From: Desulfosporosinus hippei DSM 8344
GTDB taxonomy: Bacteria; Bacillota; Desulfitobacteriia; Desulfitobacteriales; Desulfitobacteriaceae
Length of the DNA stretch: 37,297 bases
Reading direction: 5' to 3'
Assembly (NCBI RefSeq): GCF_900100785.1
Contig: NZ_FNCP01000036.1
Span: forward strand, 1-37,297
The notes beneath the pieces were generated by a model. It searched no databases, was not told the origin of the DNA, and saw only the letters and a program-made list of their open reading frames with translations. Positions 1 to 9,072 of the stretch are shown here, piece by piece (positions within the stretch are counted from its first letter, which is position 1; every line of letters starts with the position of its first letter). Position numbers and translations under genes: made by a program.

Positions 1-33
1 CCGTGTTTTTCTATGTTATTCCGTGTATGCGAC

Positions 34-68
34 AACCCCAGCGGTATCACTTTTCTACCGCTGGGGTT
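34..68 (+). terminator. Strong hairpin, likely terminator of an upstream gene
   Basis: A 13-bp perfect stem with arms AACCCCAGCGGTA and TACCGCTGGGGTT and a 9-nt loop, followed by TCTC rather than a long T run. It sits directly before a methyltransferase fragment that lacks its 5' part, so it probably ends a gene outside the window. It may also mark the junction where the methyltransferase was truncated. Confidence 0.6.
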
Positions 69-82
69 TCTCATGAGCTTAA

Positions 83-538
83 CTTAATGACATTGCCCTT
101 GAGGGGAACACTGCAAAAGCTAAGCCTGTTCACTGGTGGCAGGCCGATATTATAGAAATTCTGGATCAATTGGAAACCTATGATGGGATTTTTTCCATGA
201 CTGCCTTTGAATTCGTCCCTGAACCAGAAAAAGTCCTGCAAAAACTATTTAGTCGTTTAAAGCCCGGGGGCTGTATGACGATCGGACTCATCGCCGGCAG
301 GAGTGCCTGGAGTGAATACTATGCTGAGGCAGCTCGTAACAACCCCACTTCTGTCTTCGCTCGTGCTGCTCTTTATAGCAAAGAGGAAATAGGTTCCTGG
401 CAAATTGGAGTACATGCGGAAATTGGAGAATGTCTTTTCTTCCCACCCAATGTTCAAACCACAGCAGAGGCCCTGGCCATGGAGGAGAAAAGAGCAGGAA
501 ATCCTGGGTTTGTGGTGGCCAAGTGGGTCAGGGACTGA
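83..538 (+). pseudogene. 5'-truncated SAM-dependent methyltransferase remnant
   Basis: The open frame runs from just after an in-frame TAA at 80-82 to a TGA at 536-538. It keeps the second half of a class I methyltransferase fold: an acidic strand ending in ADII, then DGIFSMTAFEFV (post-motif II region), then LKPGG at about residues 64-68 counted from 83, typical of motif III. The N-terminal glycine-rich SAM-binding loop is missing. The only possible internal start is a TTG at 170 without a convincing Shine-Dalgarno sequence. A terminator-like hairpin lies immediately upstream. I read it as a broken gene left by deletion. An authentic short protein starting at 170 is possible but would lack the cofactor site. 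Confidence 0.6.
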
Positions 539-564
539 GGAAATTACCAGTCAAGATTCTTAAC

Positions 565-596
565 AAGGAAGTTCAGTCATACTGGGCTTCCTTTTC
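565..596 (+). terminator. Intrinsic terminator after the methyltransferase remnant
   Basis: A 13-bp stem with two G-T pairs and a CAT loop: AAGGAAGTTCAGT pairs with ACTGGGCTTCCTT, and the 3' arm runs into a short T tract (CTTTTC). It separates the remnant from the three-gene operon downstream. Confidence 0.8.
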
Positions 597-661
597 ATTC
601 AAGTGCTAAGTACTTACGGTGGGGTTTATGAACGTGTTTGATAGACCCTTTTTTTATCTGG

Positions 662-670
662 TGGTATAAT
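662..670 (+). promoter_or_regulatory. Extended -10 promoter for the three-gene operon
   Basis: TGGTATAAT at 662-670 is an extended -10 element (TG-N-TATAAT). A TTGATA lies at 638-643, but its 21-bp spacing is too long for a normal -35, so the TG extension probably compensates. The first gene of the operon starts at 748, leaving a leader of roughly 70 nt. Confidence 0.5.
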
Positions 671-747
671 CACCTTATTTAGGGTAACTTAAAAAGTATC
701 TATCACACATAGTAATGCTGAAAATAATCATAAAAGGAACATAACAC

Positions 748-1551
748 ATGGAAAATGCAACGCTGATTGAAATGATCAAGAATAATCCTAATGCCATAGC
801 CTATATCCCTAATCCCACCGATGAGATCAAGTTATTGGCTGTTCAAAAAAATGGTCTGGCCTTGAAATTTATTAATAATCCGACCAGAGAGATGCAAGAA
901 TCCGCTCTAGACAATAATGGCCGAGCTATTCAATTTATTGATGACCCTACCGAAGAAATGCAGATCAAAGCGATCAAGGATGGCTGGGTTAACTTGGAAT
1001 ACATTAAAAATCCAAGCGATCAGTTAATTAAATTAGCCATCAACCAAGCCGGCTGGGCTATTAAATATGTTCCAAATCCCAGTGAGGAATTGCAATTATT
1101 AGCTATTCAAAAAAATTACGATTCCATGAAATTTATTAAAAAACCCTGCGAAAGTGTTCAAGAAGAGGCTGTAAAAATTAATTATGATGCCTTAAGATAT
1201 ATCAATTCACCTACCCATCAGGCAGAACTTATGGCGATCAAGAATAATGAGAGGGCTATTACCTTTATTAAGGATTTAGATCAACCTAAAATCTTAGAAT
1301 TTCTGCAAGTCAATATTTTAGTCATTAAATACGTTATGGACAAAATCTCTAAAGCTGAATTAGAACAAGTGTTAAAAAAGTCCTTAGCCACTGAAGATAT
1401 TGACGAAAAATATGTAAGAGATTTTTTAAATTGCAGTTATATCCACAAAAGCAGCGACCTGATGCCCCTGGACAAGATCATGTTTATTTATAAATATGGC
1501 AGTAAACAGGCCAAAAAAATAGCTGTCGATGAGAAGCTGAAGATGCTATAG
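748..1551 (+). CDS. 22-residue tandem-repeat (DUF4116-like) protein, first gene of MoxR/vWA operon
   Basis: A protein of 267 residues. From about residue 12 to 190 it consists of roughly eight 22-residue units of the form NPT-x-E-x-Q-x-x-A-[IV]-x-x-N-x-x-A-[IL]-x-[FY]-I, which resemble DUF4116 or other short helical repeats and would stack into a solenoid for protein binding. The last 75 residues are a charged helical tail ending in KLKML. There is no signal peptide, membrane segment or catalytic motif. The start is ATG with AAAGGAA upstream. Its stop TAG overlaps the AGGAG ribosome site of the MoxR ATPase gene, so the two are co-transcribed and probably translationally linked. Inference: it could be the substrate adaptor or sensor for the ATPase/vWA pair. 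No specific function is claimed. Confidence 0.75.
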   Translation: MENATLIEMIKNNPNAIAYIPNPTDEIKLLAVQKNGLALKFINNPTREMQESALDNNGRAIQFIDDPTEEMQIKAIKDGWVNLEYIKNPSDQLIKLAINQAGWAIKYVPNPSEELQLLAIQKNYDSMKFIKKPCESVQEEAVKINYDALRYINSPTHQAELMAIKNNERAITFIKDLDQPKILEFLQVNILVIKYVMDKISKAELEQVLKKSLATEDIDEKYVRDFLNCSYIHKSSDLMPLDKIMFIYKYGSKQAKKIAVDEKLKML

Positions 1552-1563
1552 GAGTGAGACACC

Positions 1564-2688
1564 ATGAATTTTACAGACACCTTAAAAAGTGTTGACTTAG
1601 TACTATCCACAGGGGAAGTCCCTTTAATCGTTGGGGAAAGCGGGATCGGCAAAACGGCCTTAGCCCAGGAAATTGCGCAGAAAAATCAGTGGAGTTTGAT
1701 TGTTATTAATGGGAATCTCCTCAAAGAAGGGGAAATTGGCGGTCTGCCAACGATAGAATCTTATCAGGGGGTTAATGGTAATGCAGATCCGAGGGAAAAG
1801 AAAGCAACCGTCTATGCCGTTCATCACAAGCTTAGGGAAATCGATGAAGAAATAGCTCAGGGCAAAACTGTTCTTTTATTTATCGACGAGATCAATCGCT
1901 GTGAACATACCGTCCAACAGGAACTAATGAATTTAATCTTAAATCGGGAAATCAATGGCTACAAGTTACCTGAGGGTGTAAAAATCTTAGCCGCCATGAA
2001 TCCTTCCAGTAAATATGGTTCGGATTTTGATTACCAGGTTGTCGATATGGATGCCGCCCAAGAAAATCGCTTTGTCTGGTTATCTATGGAGCCAGATTAT
2101 CAGCAGTGGATGGATTGGGCCCTAGAGGCCGGAATTGAGGATAAGGTTGTCGAGTTTATCTCCACTTTCCCCGATTATTTGCATAAGATCAATGAAGATG
2201 ATTTAAGAGCCACCCCCAGAAGCTATGAGCGAATTTCCAGTAGTTATAAAATTTATATGGAGAACAAAGATTCCATACCCAGATCCGTGTTTTTAAATGT
2301 TGTCAAAGGAAATGTGGGGCGCTTAATAGCCGAAGAATTTGTAAGCTTTGTGGAATCCGATTACCCTTCCCTCATCACCTATGAAGAGGTTTTTTCAGAA
2401 CCTTCTCTGCCTGAATCCATCAAAGAAAGCATAAAAAAAGAAAGCCATACCCGGCTTTATCTAGCTGCCAAGAATATTCTCAAAAGCTTAGAAGCAACCA
2501 TCTTAAACCAACGTGATTCTAGTTTTTATATAGACAGGTTGATTGAGTTTTTAAACCTATATCCTGTGGACTTAATGATAGGAATTATGAAAGATATTAA
2601 GAACAGTTATCCTGAAGTTTACAAACTAGCTCTAGAAAATGAGGCTTTTATCGAATCATATTTTGAATCTTATCGTTTAATCAGGTGA
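1564..2688 (+). CDS. MoxR-type AAA+ ATPase
   Basis: A protein of 374 residues with AAA+ ATPase landmarks: Walker A GESGIGKTAL near residues 24-33, Walker B LLFIDEINR near 103-111, sensor 1 AAMNPS near 142-147 and an arginine-finger-type ENRF near 168. The order and spacing match the MoxR/dynein-like branch, whose members act as chaperone or remodelling ATPases with vWA partners. The C-terminal 180 residues are helical and not recognised. The start has a good AGGAGTGA ribosome site. The stop TGA lies inside the AGGTGA ribosome site of the downstream vWA gene, so translation is coupled. Its target is unknown. Known MoxR-vWA pairs activate or load metal-containing enzymes or drive envelope or conflict systems, and nothing here singles out one of these. 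Confidence 0.9.
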   Translation: MNFTDTLKSVDLVLSTGEVPLIVGESGIGKTALAQEIAQKNQWSLIVINGNLLKEGEIGGLPTIESYQGVNGNADPREKKATVYAVHHKLREIDEEIAQGKTVLLFIDEINRCEHTVQQELMNLILNREINGYKLPEGVKILAAMNPSSKYGSDFDYQVVDMDAAQENRFVWLSMEPDYQQWMDWALEAGIEDKVVEFISTFPDYLHKINEDDLRATPRSYERISSSYKIYMENKDSIPRSVFLNVVKGNVGRLIAEEFVSFVESDYPSLITYEEVFSEPSLPESIKESIKKESHTRLYLAAKNILKSLEATILNQRDSSFYIDRLIEFLNLYPVDLMIGIMKDIKNSYPEVYKLALENEAFIESYFESYRLIR

Positions 2689-2693
2689 TAAAT

Positions 2694-4136
2694 ATGGAAA
2701 CTTTTTTTGAGCACCAAGTTAAAGAGCTTTATGCAAAAGCAGATAATATTATAAATAGTTTTTTCATGGCAAAACGCAAAGATGGTCATTCTGAGCTTTA
2801 TATACCCCAAGAGTTCAAGGATGAATTTTTTAGCCTTGTCGATAAAGTTAACTTAAGTCTTATGGAAGATAAAGATAACTTCTATGGCTATTTTTTGTTG
2901 CAAATGTCTAAAGACATACGCTTTGATATCAGCAGCCCAACTGCTGTGAATTTTAAAGGGGCAAGGTATGTTATCTATTTTAATCCCATCATTTTTTTAA
3001 ATCTTAATATTAAGCAGATGGAAAGTACCATTAAACATGAAATTCTCCACATCTTATCCAGGCATTTGTTCAGAGCCAAAGAATTTAAAGATGGCTACAG
3101 CACATTAGCCATCAATCTGGCCATGAATATCGTCGTCAATACCTATTTAGATCATCTCCCCCCCTATTCTGTGACCTTAGAATGGGTTAATGTAAATTAT
3201 TCCTTAAACCTCCTGCCCTTCAAACCCTTTGAATATTATGTAGAAGAGATTCAAACCGCCCTGGACTTGCTGGAAGCGGATGAGGATACAGCTGATGAAA
3301 GCAAAGATGAAGCTGATAATGCTCAGGATGCCACAGATCATGATCAGGACGAAATAATAGAAACAGAGTATAATCCGGAAAAAACCCACGATCTTTGGGC
3401 TGAATCCGATGATATCGATGAAAAAACCCTGCAAGAATTTACTGAGAAGTTTATTGATAATGCTCAAAAAGGCAGCCTTCCCAATTATTTGGAAAGTATG
3501 ATCTCATCCCTTAAAAACAGCAAGGGGGAATTGCCTTGGAATTTATATCTTAAGCGACTGCTGGGGACGGTTGAAAGCAATAAAAAGAAGACGATAACCA
3601 GAAGAAACCGAAGACAGCCCGAGCGCTTAGATTTAAGAGGTCAACTGAGGAGTCATAAAGCCAAGATTGTTGTTGCCCTGGATATTAGCGGCAGCATTAG
3701 TGATCAGGAATTTAAGCATGCCCTTCGAGAAGTCCTGGAGATCGTTAAAAATTATAATCATGAAATTACGATTATCGAATGTGACAATGAAATCAGACGA
3801 GTGTATACCGTCAAATCGGCAAAGGATATCAAAGATCGAATTAATATCAGTGGAGGTACCAAATTCAGCCCGGTTTTTGAATATGCTAATCAGCATAAGG
3901 TTAATTTACTGGTCTATTTCACGGATGGCAAAGGTGAAGAAAAGCTTCTGACAATACCTAGGGGATATAAAACCTTATGGGTTATTTCCGGGAAAGGGGA
4001 TAAGCTTTCCTTAAAAGAAGCTTATGGGGCAGTTAAAAAACTGAAGAATATTGTAATGAAAGATGATTCGTTGAATATGAGTGATGTCAAAAGAGATGGA
4101 TTTTCAATGCAAGACCAGGAAAGTATGGGGATATGA
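2694..4136 (+). CDS. vWA-like protein with N-terminal HExxH metallopeptidase-like domain (DUF2201 type)
   Basis: A protein of 480 residues from ATG 2694, which I prefer over GTG 2685 because AGGTGA at 2683-2688 is then a ribosome site 5 nt upstream. The N-terminal domain carries KHEILHILSRH (about residue 114-124), an HExxH zinc-binding pattern as in the putative metallopeptidase domain of DUF2201 proteins. A very acidic low-complexity linker follows around residues 195-240. The C-terminal third is a vWA-like domain with MIDAS motif DISGSIS near residue 330, a GGTKFSP threonine loop near 390 and YFTDGKG near 410. Such proteins pair with MoxR ATPases, as here. Whether the HExxH is catalytic cannot be told from sequence alone. 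Probably cytoplasmic: no signal peptide. Confidence 0.85.
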   Translation: METFFEHQVKELYAKADNIINSFFMAKRKDGHSELYIPQEFKDEFFSLVDKVNLSLMEDKDNFYGYFLLQMSKDIRFDISSPTAVNFKGARYVIYFNPIIFLNLNIKQMESTIKHEILHILSRHLFRAKEFKDGYSTLAINLAMNIVVNTYLDHLPPYSVTLEWVNVNYSLNLLPFKPFEYYVEEIQTALDLLEADEDTADESKDEADNAQDATDHDQDEIIETEYNPEKTHDLWAESDDIDEKTLQEFTEKFIDNAQKGSLPNYLESMISSLKNSKGELPWNLYLKRLLGTVESNKKKTITRRNRRQPERLDLRGQLRSHKAKIVVALDISGSISDQEFKHALREVLEIVKNYNHEITIIECDNEIRRVYTVKSAKDIKDRINISGGTKFSPVFEYANQHKVNLLVYFTDGKGEEKLLTIPRGYKTLWVISGKGDKLSLKEAYGAVKKLKNIVMKDDSLNMSDVKRDGFSMQDQESMGI

Positions 4137-4202
4137 GGCCCAAGCTGTTGTCCTTTACTTTTTTGAATGAAACTTGCTGCTTGGAAAATCATCGAGTTAA
4201 CC

Positions 4203-5351
4203 CTACAAAGTTCTTGCCAGTCTGTTCAGTTCCTCTGACATTGAAGTTATTTCTTCAATGCTCGCCGAAATTTCTTCTGCCGCAGCCGCTTGTCCCTGAC
4301 TTGCATCTAAGGAGAGATCGCTTTTACGGCTGGCCTCATCAACTTTTTGTTTAATGGTTTCTGTCAGTTGTTTTATCTTTGGCACGGTACTCTTTGATTG
4401 ATCAGAGAGTTTTCTGATTTCTCCTGCAACAACTCCGAACCCTCGTCCAGCATCGCCCGCTCTGGCAGCCTCAATGGCTGCATTTATTCCCAGCATCTTG
4501 GTTTCCTCAGCTATCAATTTTATGAATGCTGATACATCATTTATTTCATCAGTTATCTTGATAATATCATTGATTGTTGAATTAAGAGATCCTTCATTAG
4601 AATGTATTTCTGAAGCAGATGCCGCCAGTTCTTCTATGGCCGCAGCAATACCTTCCAAACTATTTTCAAGGTTGCCCGCCATTCCGCGAAGGGCAACTGC
4701 TGCGTTTTTGGGAGTAATTATACCCAAGGTAGCGACAATGTTTTTATTTGCATCATCATATAATGGATAATTAGCTATAGTAAGGGGCTCACCGTATTTC
4801 AAGGCATCAACTTCTTCGATAATCGGTTTTTTTAATTGGATTACCCGATGAGAAATGTCTGTTTCTTGCAATTCGTACCCTACTGGGAGGGTTGGCATGT
4901 CAAATTTCTTTGATGGCTGTGCATAAGCAATTTTAGTCAAATCGGACATATATATGTAAGACCCTTCAGGAAACATTTCCGCGATAATTGGGGCAAAATC
5001 CCCAAAGGCAGCTGCGACAGGGTGCAGTTTGGGCATAGCAATAGAAAACGCGCCCACTGAGTTGCCATTGTCATCCAGCACAGGAATAGAGACAATTGAA
5101 ACTCTTATACCATATACCGTGCGGGGAATATTCTTAACCAGAACCTTTTTTTCACGTATTGCTTGAATCGTTGTTGTATCGTCATTTAGCTTGTTGCCGA
5201 CCTTAAAAATGTCCAGAGTAAAGGATTCTGACGATTTCACCCATACAAAGGTGTCTTTCTCTACTAACCCAAACACCACTCCGCCAGGTATCAAATTCGC
5301 TAAATATTCTGCTAATGATTTACATGACTCTACACCAGTTAATGCTATCAA
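4203..5351 (-). CDS. Soluble methyl-accepting chemotaxis-type signalling protein
   Basis: A protein of 382 residues. The C-terminal half has the receptor signalling hairpin: [11 protein letters not shown] heptads, then the tip region [20 protein letters not shown] followed by [13 protein letters not shown]. This tip normally contacts CheA/CheW. No membrane helix is present. The N-terminal 200 residues look like a small-molecule sensor domain (PAS/cache-like alternation, not identified), so it should be a cytoplasmic receptor. It is shorter than typical MCPs, with only a few heptads after the tip. The start is TTG 5351 with a strong AGGAGG site upstream. A TATAAT at 5464-5469 on this strand may be its -10. 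No chemotaxis gene lies beside it, and it is convergent with the vWA operon. Confidence 0.88.
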   Translation of the reverse strand: MIALTGVESCKSLAEYLANLIPGGVVFGLVEKDTFVWVKSSESFTLDIFKVGNKLNDDTTTIQAIREKKVLVKNIPRTVYGIRVSIVSIPVLDDNGNSVGAFSIAMPKLHPVAAAFGDFAPIIAEMFPEGSYIYMSDLTKIAYAQPSKKFDMPTLPVGYELQETDISHRVIQLKKPIIEEVDALKYGEPLTIANYPLYDDANKNIVATLGIITPKNAAVALRGMAGNLENSLEGIAAAIEELAASASEIHSNEGSLNSTINDIIKITDEINDVSAFIKLIAEETKMLGINAAIEAARAGDAGRGFGVVAGEIRKLSDQSKSTVPKIKQLTETIKQKVDEASRKSDLSLDASQGQAAAAEEISASIEEITSMSEELNRLARTL

Positions 5352-5641
5352 GGCAATCTCTCCTCCTAATATTCTTAGATTTCAGCAACCATCCTTATTA
5401 GGTTTATCTTCCTTGTGAACCAGCTCACTTTCGCGCCTACGACTTTTAAACTGAATTTTCTATATTATAACACATTTTATTCTCTAAACCCCAGTCCTTT
5501 GGTTCATTATTTAGACAAATTGTGATGAATCATTCAATACTGCCTGGCACAGACTATGTGACCAGACTCTGGAGTGGGATTGAGCCTCTATAAAATGCCT
5601 ATCCAAACTTGGATCCGCGGAACATCACACTCCTTACTTTG

Positions 5642-5868
5642 TCATGAAGTCCGCCTAAAACATACTAAGTTGGCTAAGTATTTGGGACGGTGTTGTGCGA
5701 TCGTTATGATTTCGTTGCCCGCGGATAGCCGGTAATCATCGGGGCTTTTTGGTCATGCACAGCCACACGCCGTTGGGCTGTTTTCTGACTTGACGTAGCA
5801 TAACAATAGGTGCAGCCATGGGTACAGGTCATAGGCACCAATGTCTACGCTCTCAAATACAAAGAGTC
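5642..5868 (-). pseudogene. Decayed remnant of a DUF1848-like radical SAM/Cys-cluster protein
   Basis: Reading the minus strand across three frames gives FESVDIGAYD, then CTHGCTYCYAT, then HDQKAPMITGYP, then GNEIITIAQHRPKYL. This order matches the C-terminal CxxxCxxC part of DUF1848-type proteins, in which a similar cysteine cluster is followed by HDPxSP and a GDEI segment. At least two frameshifts separate the pieces (near 5835 and 5715), and the N-terminal three quarters is absent. It lies in the roughly 600-nt stretch between the MCP-type gene and the collagen gene. The remaining 5352-5641 part shows only a candidate -10 for the MCP gene. Family assignment is from motif memory. Confidence 0.5.
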
Positions 5869-5893
5869 CCTTGTAATGCCAAAGGACTCTTCT
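5862..5893 (-). terminator. Hairpin downstream of the collagen-like gene
   Basis: AAGAGTCC and GGACTCTT form an 8-bp stem with a short internal mismatch and a loop around GTAATGCC, about 60 nt past the stop of the collagen-like gene. T residues follow on the minus strand only loosely (TTTGTATTT), so termination strength is uncertain. Confidence 0.5.
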
Positions 5894-5951
5894 TCACGAA
5901 CAAGGGACTTGCAAAAAACTTAACTTGCGAAAAGCAATCCTGTAAAGCTAA

Positions 5952-7775
5952 CTATACTAATCCAGCGACATATGGGGATAAAAGCAAACTTGAATCACCA
6001 GTGTTTATTACCTGGCCAACTACAAATACCGGGAGATTTTGAGCTCTAAAATTTATTGGAAAGGCATTGAGTGGTGAGCTTAATCCCGTGCTGCGACCAC
6101 CTATATCCGACCCGTTAACTTGGTTGTATACAGCAAGATAATAAACAGTATTACCTGAAAGCGTAACAGGTGCTGTTAACGGCAAAATAAAGAGACCTCC
6201 TGTTATAGACGTGGCTACAGTAGTCACAGCGATAACTGTAGCTGTCGTCTGTGTGACTGGTTGTAGCACTGCCATCTGAAAGTTACCTGTGCCAGCACCT
6301 ACTTGAATAACATAGGCTGCAAGTCTACTGATAGTTGTTTCTCCACTAAAAGCAAGAGCCCCAACGGCTTCGTTATTTCCACCACCAGCATTAAAAGCAA
6401 TTAATGCATTAATGTCACCTATCTCCACGGTCTCAATAAACGGCGAGCCAGCCCCGGTTGCTCCGGTAGACCCAGCCACTCCAGTCCCTGTTGCTCCGGT
6501 CGCTCCATCAGATCCGGTCGCCCCTGTCGAACCGGTCGCTCCATCTGCCCCGGTTGCTCCAGTCGAACCGGTCGCTCCATCAGATCCGGTTGCCCCAGTC
6601 GAACCCGTCGCTCCATCAGATCCGGTTGCCCCTGTCGACCCGATCGCTCCATCTACCCCGGTTGCCCCTGTCGAACCCGTCGCTCCATCTGATCCGGTTG
6701 CCCCTGTCGAACCCGTCGCTCCATCTGATCCGGTTGCCCCTGTCGAACCCGTCGCTCCATCTGATCCGGTTGCCCCTGTCGAACCCGTCGCTCCATCTGC
6801 CCCGGTTGCCCCTGTCGAACCCGTCGCTCCATCTGCTCCGGTTGCCCCTGTCGAACCCGTCGCTCCATCTGATCCGGTTGCCCCTGTCGAACCCGTCGCT
6901 CCATCTGATCCGGTTGCCCCTGTCGAACCCGTCGCTCCATCTGCCCCGGTTGCACCTGTCGAACCCGTCGCTCCATCTGCCCCGGTTGCTCCAGTCGAAC
7001 CGGTCGCTCCATCAGATCCGGTTGCCCCAGTCGAACCGGTCGCTCCATCTGACCCGGTTGCCCCAGTCGACCCGGTCGCTCCATCTGACCCGGTTGCCCC
7101 AGTCGACCCGGTCGCTCCATCTGCCCCGGTTGCCCCAGTCGACCCGGTCGCTCCATCTGCCCCGGTTGCTCCAGTCGACCCGATCGCTCCATCAGATCCG
7201 GTTGCCCCTGTCGAACCGGTCGCTCCATCAGATCCGGTTGCCCCTGTCGAACCCGTCGCTCCATCTGCCCCGGTTGCTCCAGTCGACCCGGTCGCTCCAT
7301 CTGCCCCAGTTGCTCCAGTCGACCCGATCGCTCCATCAGATCCGGTTGCCCCTGTCGAACCGGTCGCTCCGATGTTGCATTGTGAAGGCCCAATTGAATT
7401 TAGTTCTGCTGGCACAAGACGATGCACAGCCCTCGGCTTTCCGTTTTGATCTGTCCCCCAAACAGAAATTTCTGTAGCACACGAGTTAGTTACAAATTGA
7501 AATTCAAAAGAACTAAATTGAGCGTAATAATTTCTGGTAACTACACTTCCAGGGGATATACTCACTTCTTCAGCAACGTACAATATTTTGCTATTCTCAA
7601 CCACGTAAAAACCAAAAATTTGCACTTCAACAGCAACTGAGTCGTCATTGGTTATTAAGATCGTTACAGTTGTTGAAGGCCTTGATATTTTCAGCATATC
7701 CCCTAAACATATTACAGAGGCTGCTGGTATTGATACCACTGGATTATCAATCAATCCGGTTGTTAATAAAACCAT
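5952..7775 (-). CDS. Collagen-like GXX-repeat surface/exosporium protein (BclA-like)
   Basis: A protein of 607 residues from ATG 7775. The longer TTG start at 7793 overlaps the AAGGAG ribosome site and is rejected. Three parts are visible: an N-terminal beta-rich domain of about 135 residues without a classical signal peptide; a collagen-like tract of about 300 residues made of [14 protein letters not shown] units where x is S, A or V; and a C-terminal beta-sandwich-like domain of about 165 residues, similar in length and composition to the BclA C1q/TNF-like head. In spore formers such proteins coat the exosporium or spore surface as trimers, and threonines in GAT are usual glycosylation sites. 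The family is known; the spore location here is inferred. Confidence 0.88.
   Translation of the reverse strand: MVLLTTGLIDNPVVSIPAASVICLGDMLKISRPSTTVTILITNDDSVAVEVQIFGFYVVENSKILYVAEEVSISPGSVVTRNYYAQFSSFEFQFVTNSCATEISVWGTDQNGKPRAVHRLVPAELNSIGPSQCNIGATGSTGATGSDGAIGSTGATGADGATGSTGATGADGATGSTGATGSDGATGSTGATGSDGAIGSTGATGADGATGSTGATGADGATGSTGATGSDGATGSTGATGSDGATGSTGATGSDGATGSTGATGADGATGSTGATGADGATGSTGATGSDGATGSTGATGSDGATGSTGATGADGATGSTGATGADGATGSTGATGSDGATGSTGATGSDGATGSTGATGSDGATGSTGATGVDGAIGSTGATGSDGATGSTGATGSDGATGSTGATGADGATGSTGATGSDGATGATGTGVAGSTGATGAGSPFIETVEIGDINALIAFNAGGGNNEAVGALAFSGETTISRLAAYVIQVGAGTGNFQMAVLQPVTQTTATVIAVTTVATSITGGLFILPLTAPVTLSGNTVYYLAVYNQVNGSDIGGRSTGLSSPLNAFPINFRAQNLPVFVVGQVINTGDSSLLLSPYVAGLV
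6480..7371 (-). repeat. 36-bp tandem repeats encoding collagen-like GXX units (24 copies)
   Basis: Twenty-four 36-bp units can be counted by the xDGA residue. In protein order x reads S,A,A,S,S,A,A,S,S,S,A,A,S,S,A,A,S,S,S,V,S,S,A,S. Units 2-10 and 11-19 have the same AASSAASSS order, suggesting a higher-order 9-unit (324-bp) duplication. Codon variants (GAACCC/GACCCG, CCCCTG/CCCCAG on the plus strand) form blocks that do not follow the same boundaries. The tract should be prone to copy-number change and assembly collapse. Confidence 0.9.
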
Positions 7776-8382
7776 TGACACTTCTCCTTCCAACGATTGG
7801 GATTACCCATAAGATTGAATTATTTTTCACTATTGATTGGTAGTTACAACACTACCTCCTTCAACACCTGCAAAAATGCACAGTGTTTTCCGAATTCTAG
7901 GATTCATGATTCAAACATTAAAAATCCTGTGATATCAGCATCAACTAAACATTTAGGCTCTGATTAGACTGAAGATGATTGTGTGATAAGACATTGTAGA
8001 ATGTCCCTCCTCAAAATGGGGGCGACGATCACAACTTCCCCCCTCATAGATCATAAACATTAAGACTTTATGTATTCTATGGACAACAGCCTATTTGTGT
8101 TAAAGACAATCTCTAAGTTCTTGTTACATACCTTCTTCCTATTGTGCCTTTATTGCAACCTTAATTCCCTACTGGTTAAATCCTCTTTCCGTAATTTTGA
8201 GCAAAAAAGACACTGATTTTTTCAGTGCCTTTTTTATGCTATGCCATCAATACCTTCCTCAGCTTTATTGTAATATTAGGAAATGAACTCTGTAATTATA
8301 ACTATTCATTTCATTATCGGAAGATTGAAAGCAAAAACCTTCCCAAATTCGGCAATGACTCACTACTTATTGGTGGTCAAAG
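7776..8382. other. Gene-free stretch upstream of the collagen-like gene
   Basis: About 600 nt without a supportable gene. It contains the AAGGAG ribosome site of the collagen-like gene, a small GGTAGT/ACTACC inverted repeat near 7840-7857 and a bidirectional terminator (listed separately). I did not find a convincing sigma-A promoter for the collagen gene. Sporulation-sigma promoters are hard to call by eye. Confidence 0.6.
8203..8236. terminator. Bidirectional intrinsic terminator
   Basis: GACACTGA and TCAGTGCC form the stem, flanked by AAAAAA on the left and TTTTTT on the right, so it can terminate in both directions. It lies downstream of the PadR-associated membrane gene on the minus strand. 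Confidence 0.75.
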
Positions 8383-9072
8383 TTATCTATAAGTTTTAAT
8401 CAAATTGTTTGCATGTCGGTCTCCCAACGATTTTACCAGAACAAAAGCAATTGCCAGGAACAGGGTGGGATACAGACAATTTACAGACCATAAAACTGTA
8501 TTCCCCATATACACTCTTATTAACAGTACTGCTGTCCACACAGCCGTAAAAGCTATGATAAATATTATTTGGGTTTTGCGATTATGATTTGATAATTCGA
8601 AGGAATTTTTAGTGAAATAGTTATAAACACTAAATGCCATTACCACAGCAAAAAAGGTTGAAACGAGGAATCCTGACGTAATTGGCAAAGCGAATTGACC
8701 AAACTTAACTATATTGATGATGGTTGAGGAAAAAAGAATCTCGACCAGATACAATGTCCCTATGCCAAAAACCAGGACGTACAAAATTTCCAATGTTTTT
8801 TCATAGAGTGTTTTCTTTCTACCGTTTTTCATCAGCTCGTCGCATAATGCTTTATAGTCATCTCCGACAACATCATTAAATTTTTCGTTCCTTAATTGGG
8901 CTTCCAGGGCCATACCTGTAAGCTCTTTACGAATGATTTCGATATCATATTCACATAAGTTGGAAGACCTGAGATAGCACACCATATCCATCATAATGGT
9001 ATTGTTTTCTTTTGATAATTGTTTATCCAACACATTATTTTCTTTACGTAGCTGCTCTAACTGATTAGCCAT
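8383..9072 (-). CDS. PadR-associated membrane protein with cytoplasmic helical N-domain
   Basis: A protein of 229 residues from ATG 9072 (MANQLEQL). A longer upstream frame is not needed because GGAGG lies 8 nt before this ATG. Residues 1-90 are soluble and helical, with the pattern YDIEIIRKELTGMALEAQLR, like the HAAS/DUF1700-type domains that accompany PadR regulators. Four hydrophobic segments follow between about 100 and 220. The ATG overlaps the stop of the PadR gene (TAATG), so the two are translated together. By analogy with PadR-HAAS pairs it may be an envelope-stress or small-molecule responsive membrane protein controlled by PadR. The exact function is not known. Confidence 0.75.
   Translation of the reverse strand: MANQLEQLRKENNVLDKQLSKENNTIMMDMVCYLRSSNLCEYDIEIIRKELTGMALEAQLRNEKFNDVVGDDYKALCDELMKNGRKKTLYEKTLEILYVLVFGIGTLYLVEILFSSTIINIVKFGQFALPITSGFLVSTFFAVVMAFSVYNYFTKNSFELSNHNRKTQIIFIIAFTAVWTAVLLIRVYMGNTVLWSVNCLYPTLFLAIAFVLVKSLGDRHANNLIKTYR

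Noticed and set aside
6480-7371. Possible CRISPR array
   Set aside because: Units are contiguous 36-bp coding repeats without variable spacers, inside an intact reading frame.
6412-7477. Long plus-strand open frames rich in [10 protein letters not shown] or [10 protein letters not shown]
   Set aside because: They are antisense readings of the collagen-like 36-bp repeats, which lack stops in several frames. No ribosome sites; composition is repeat artefact.
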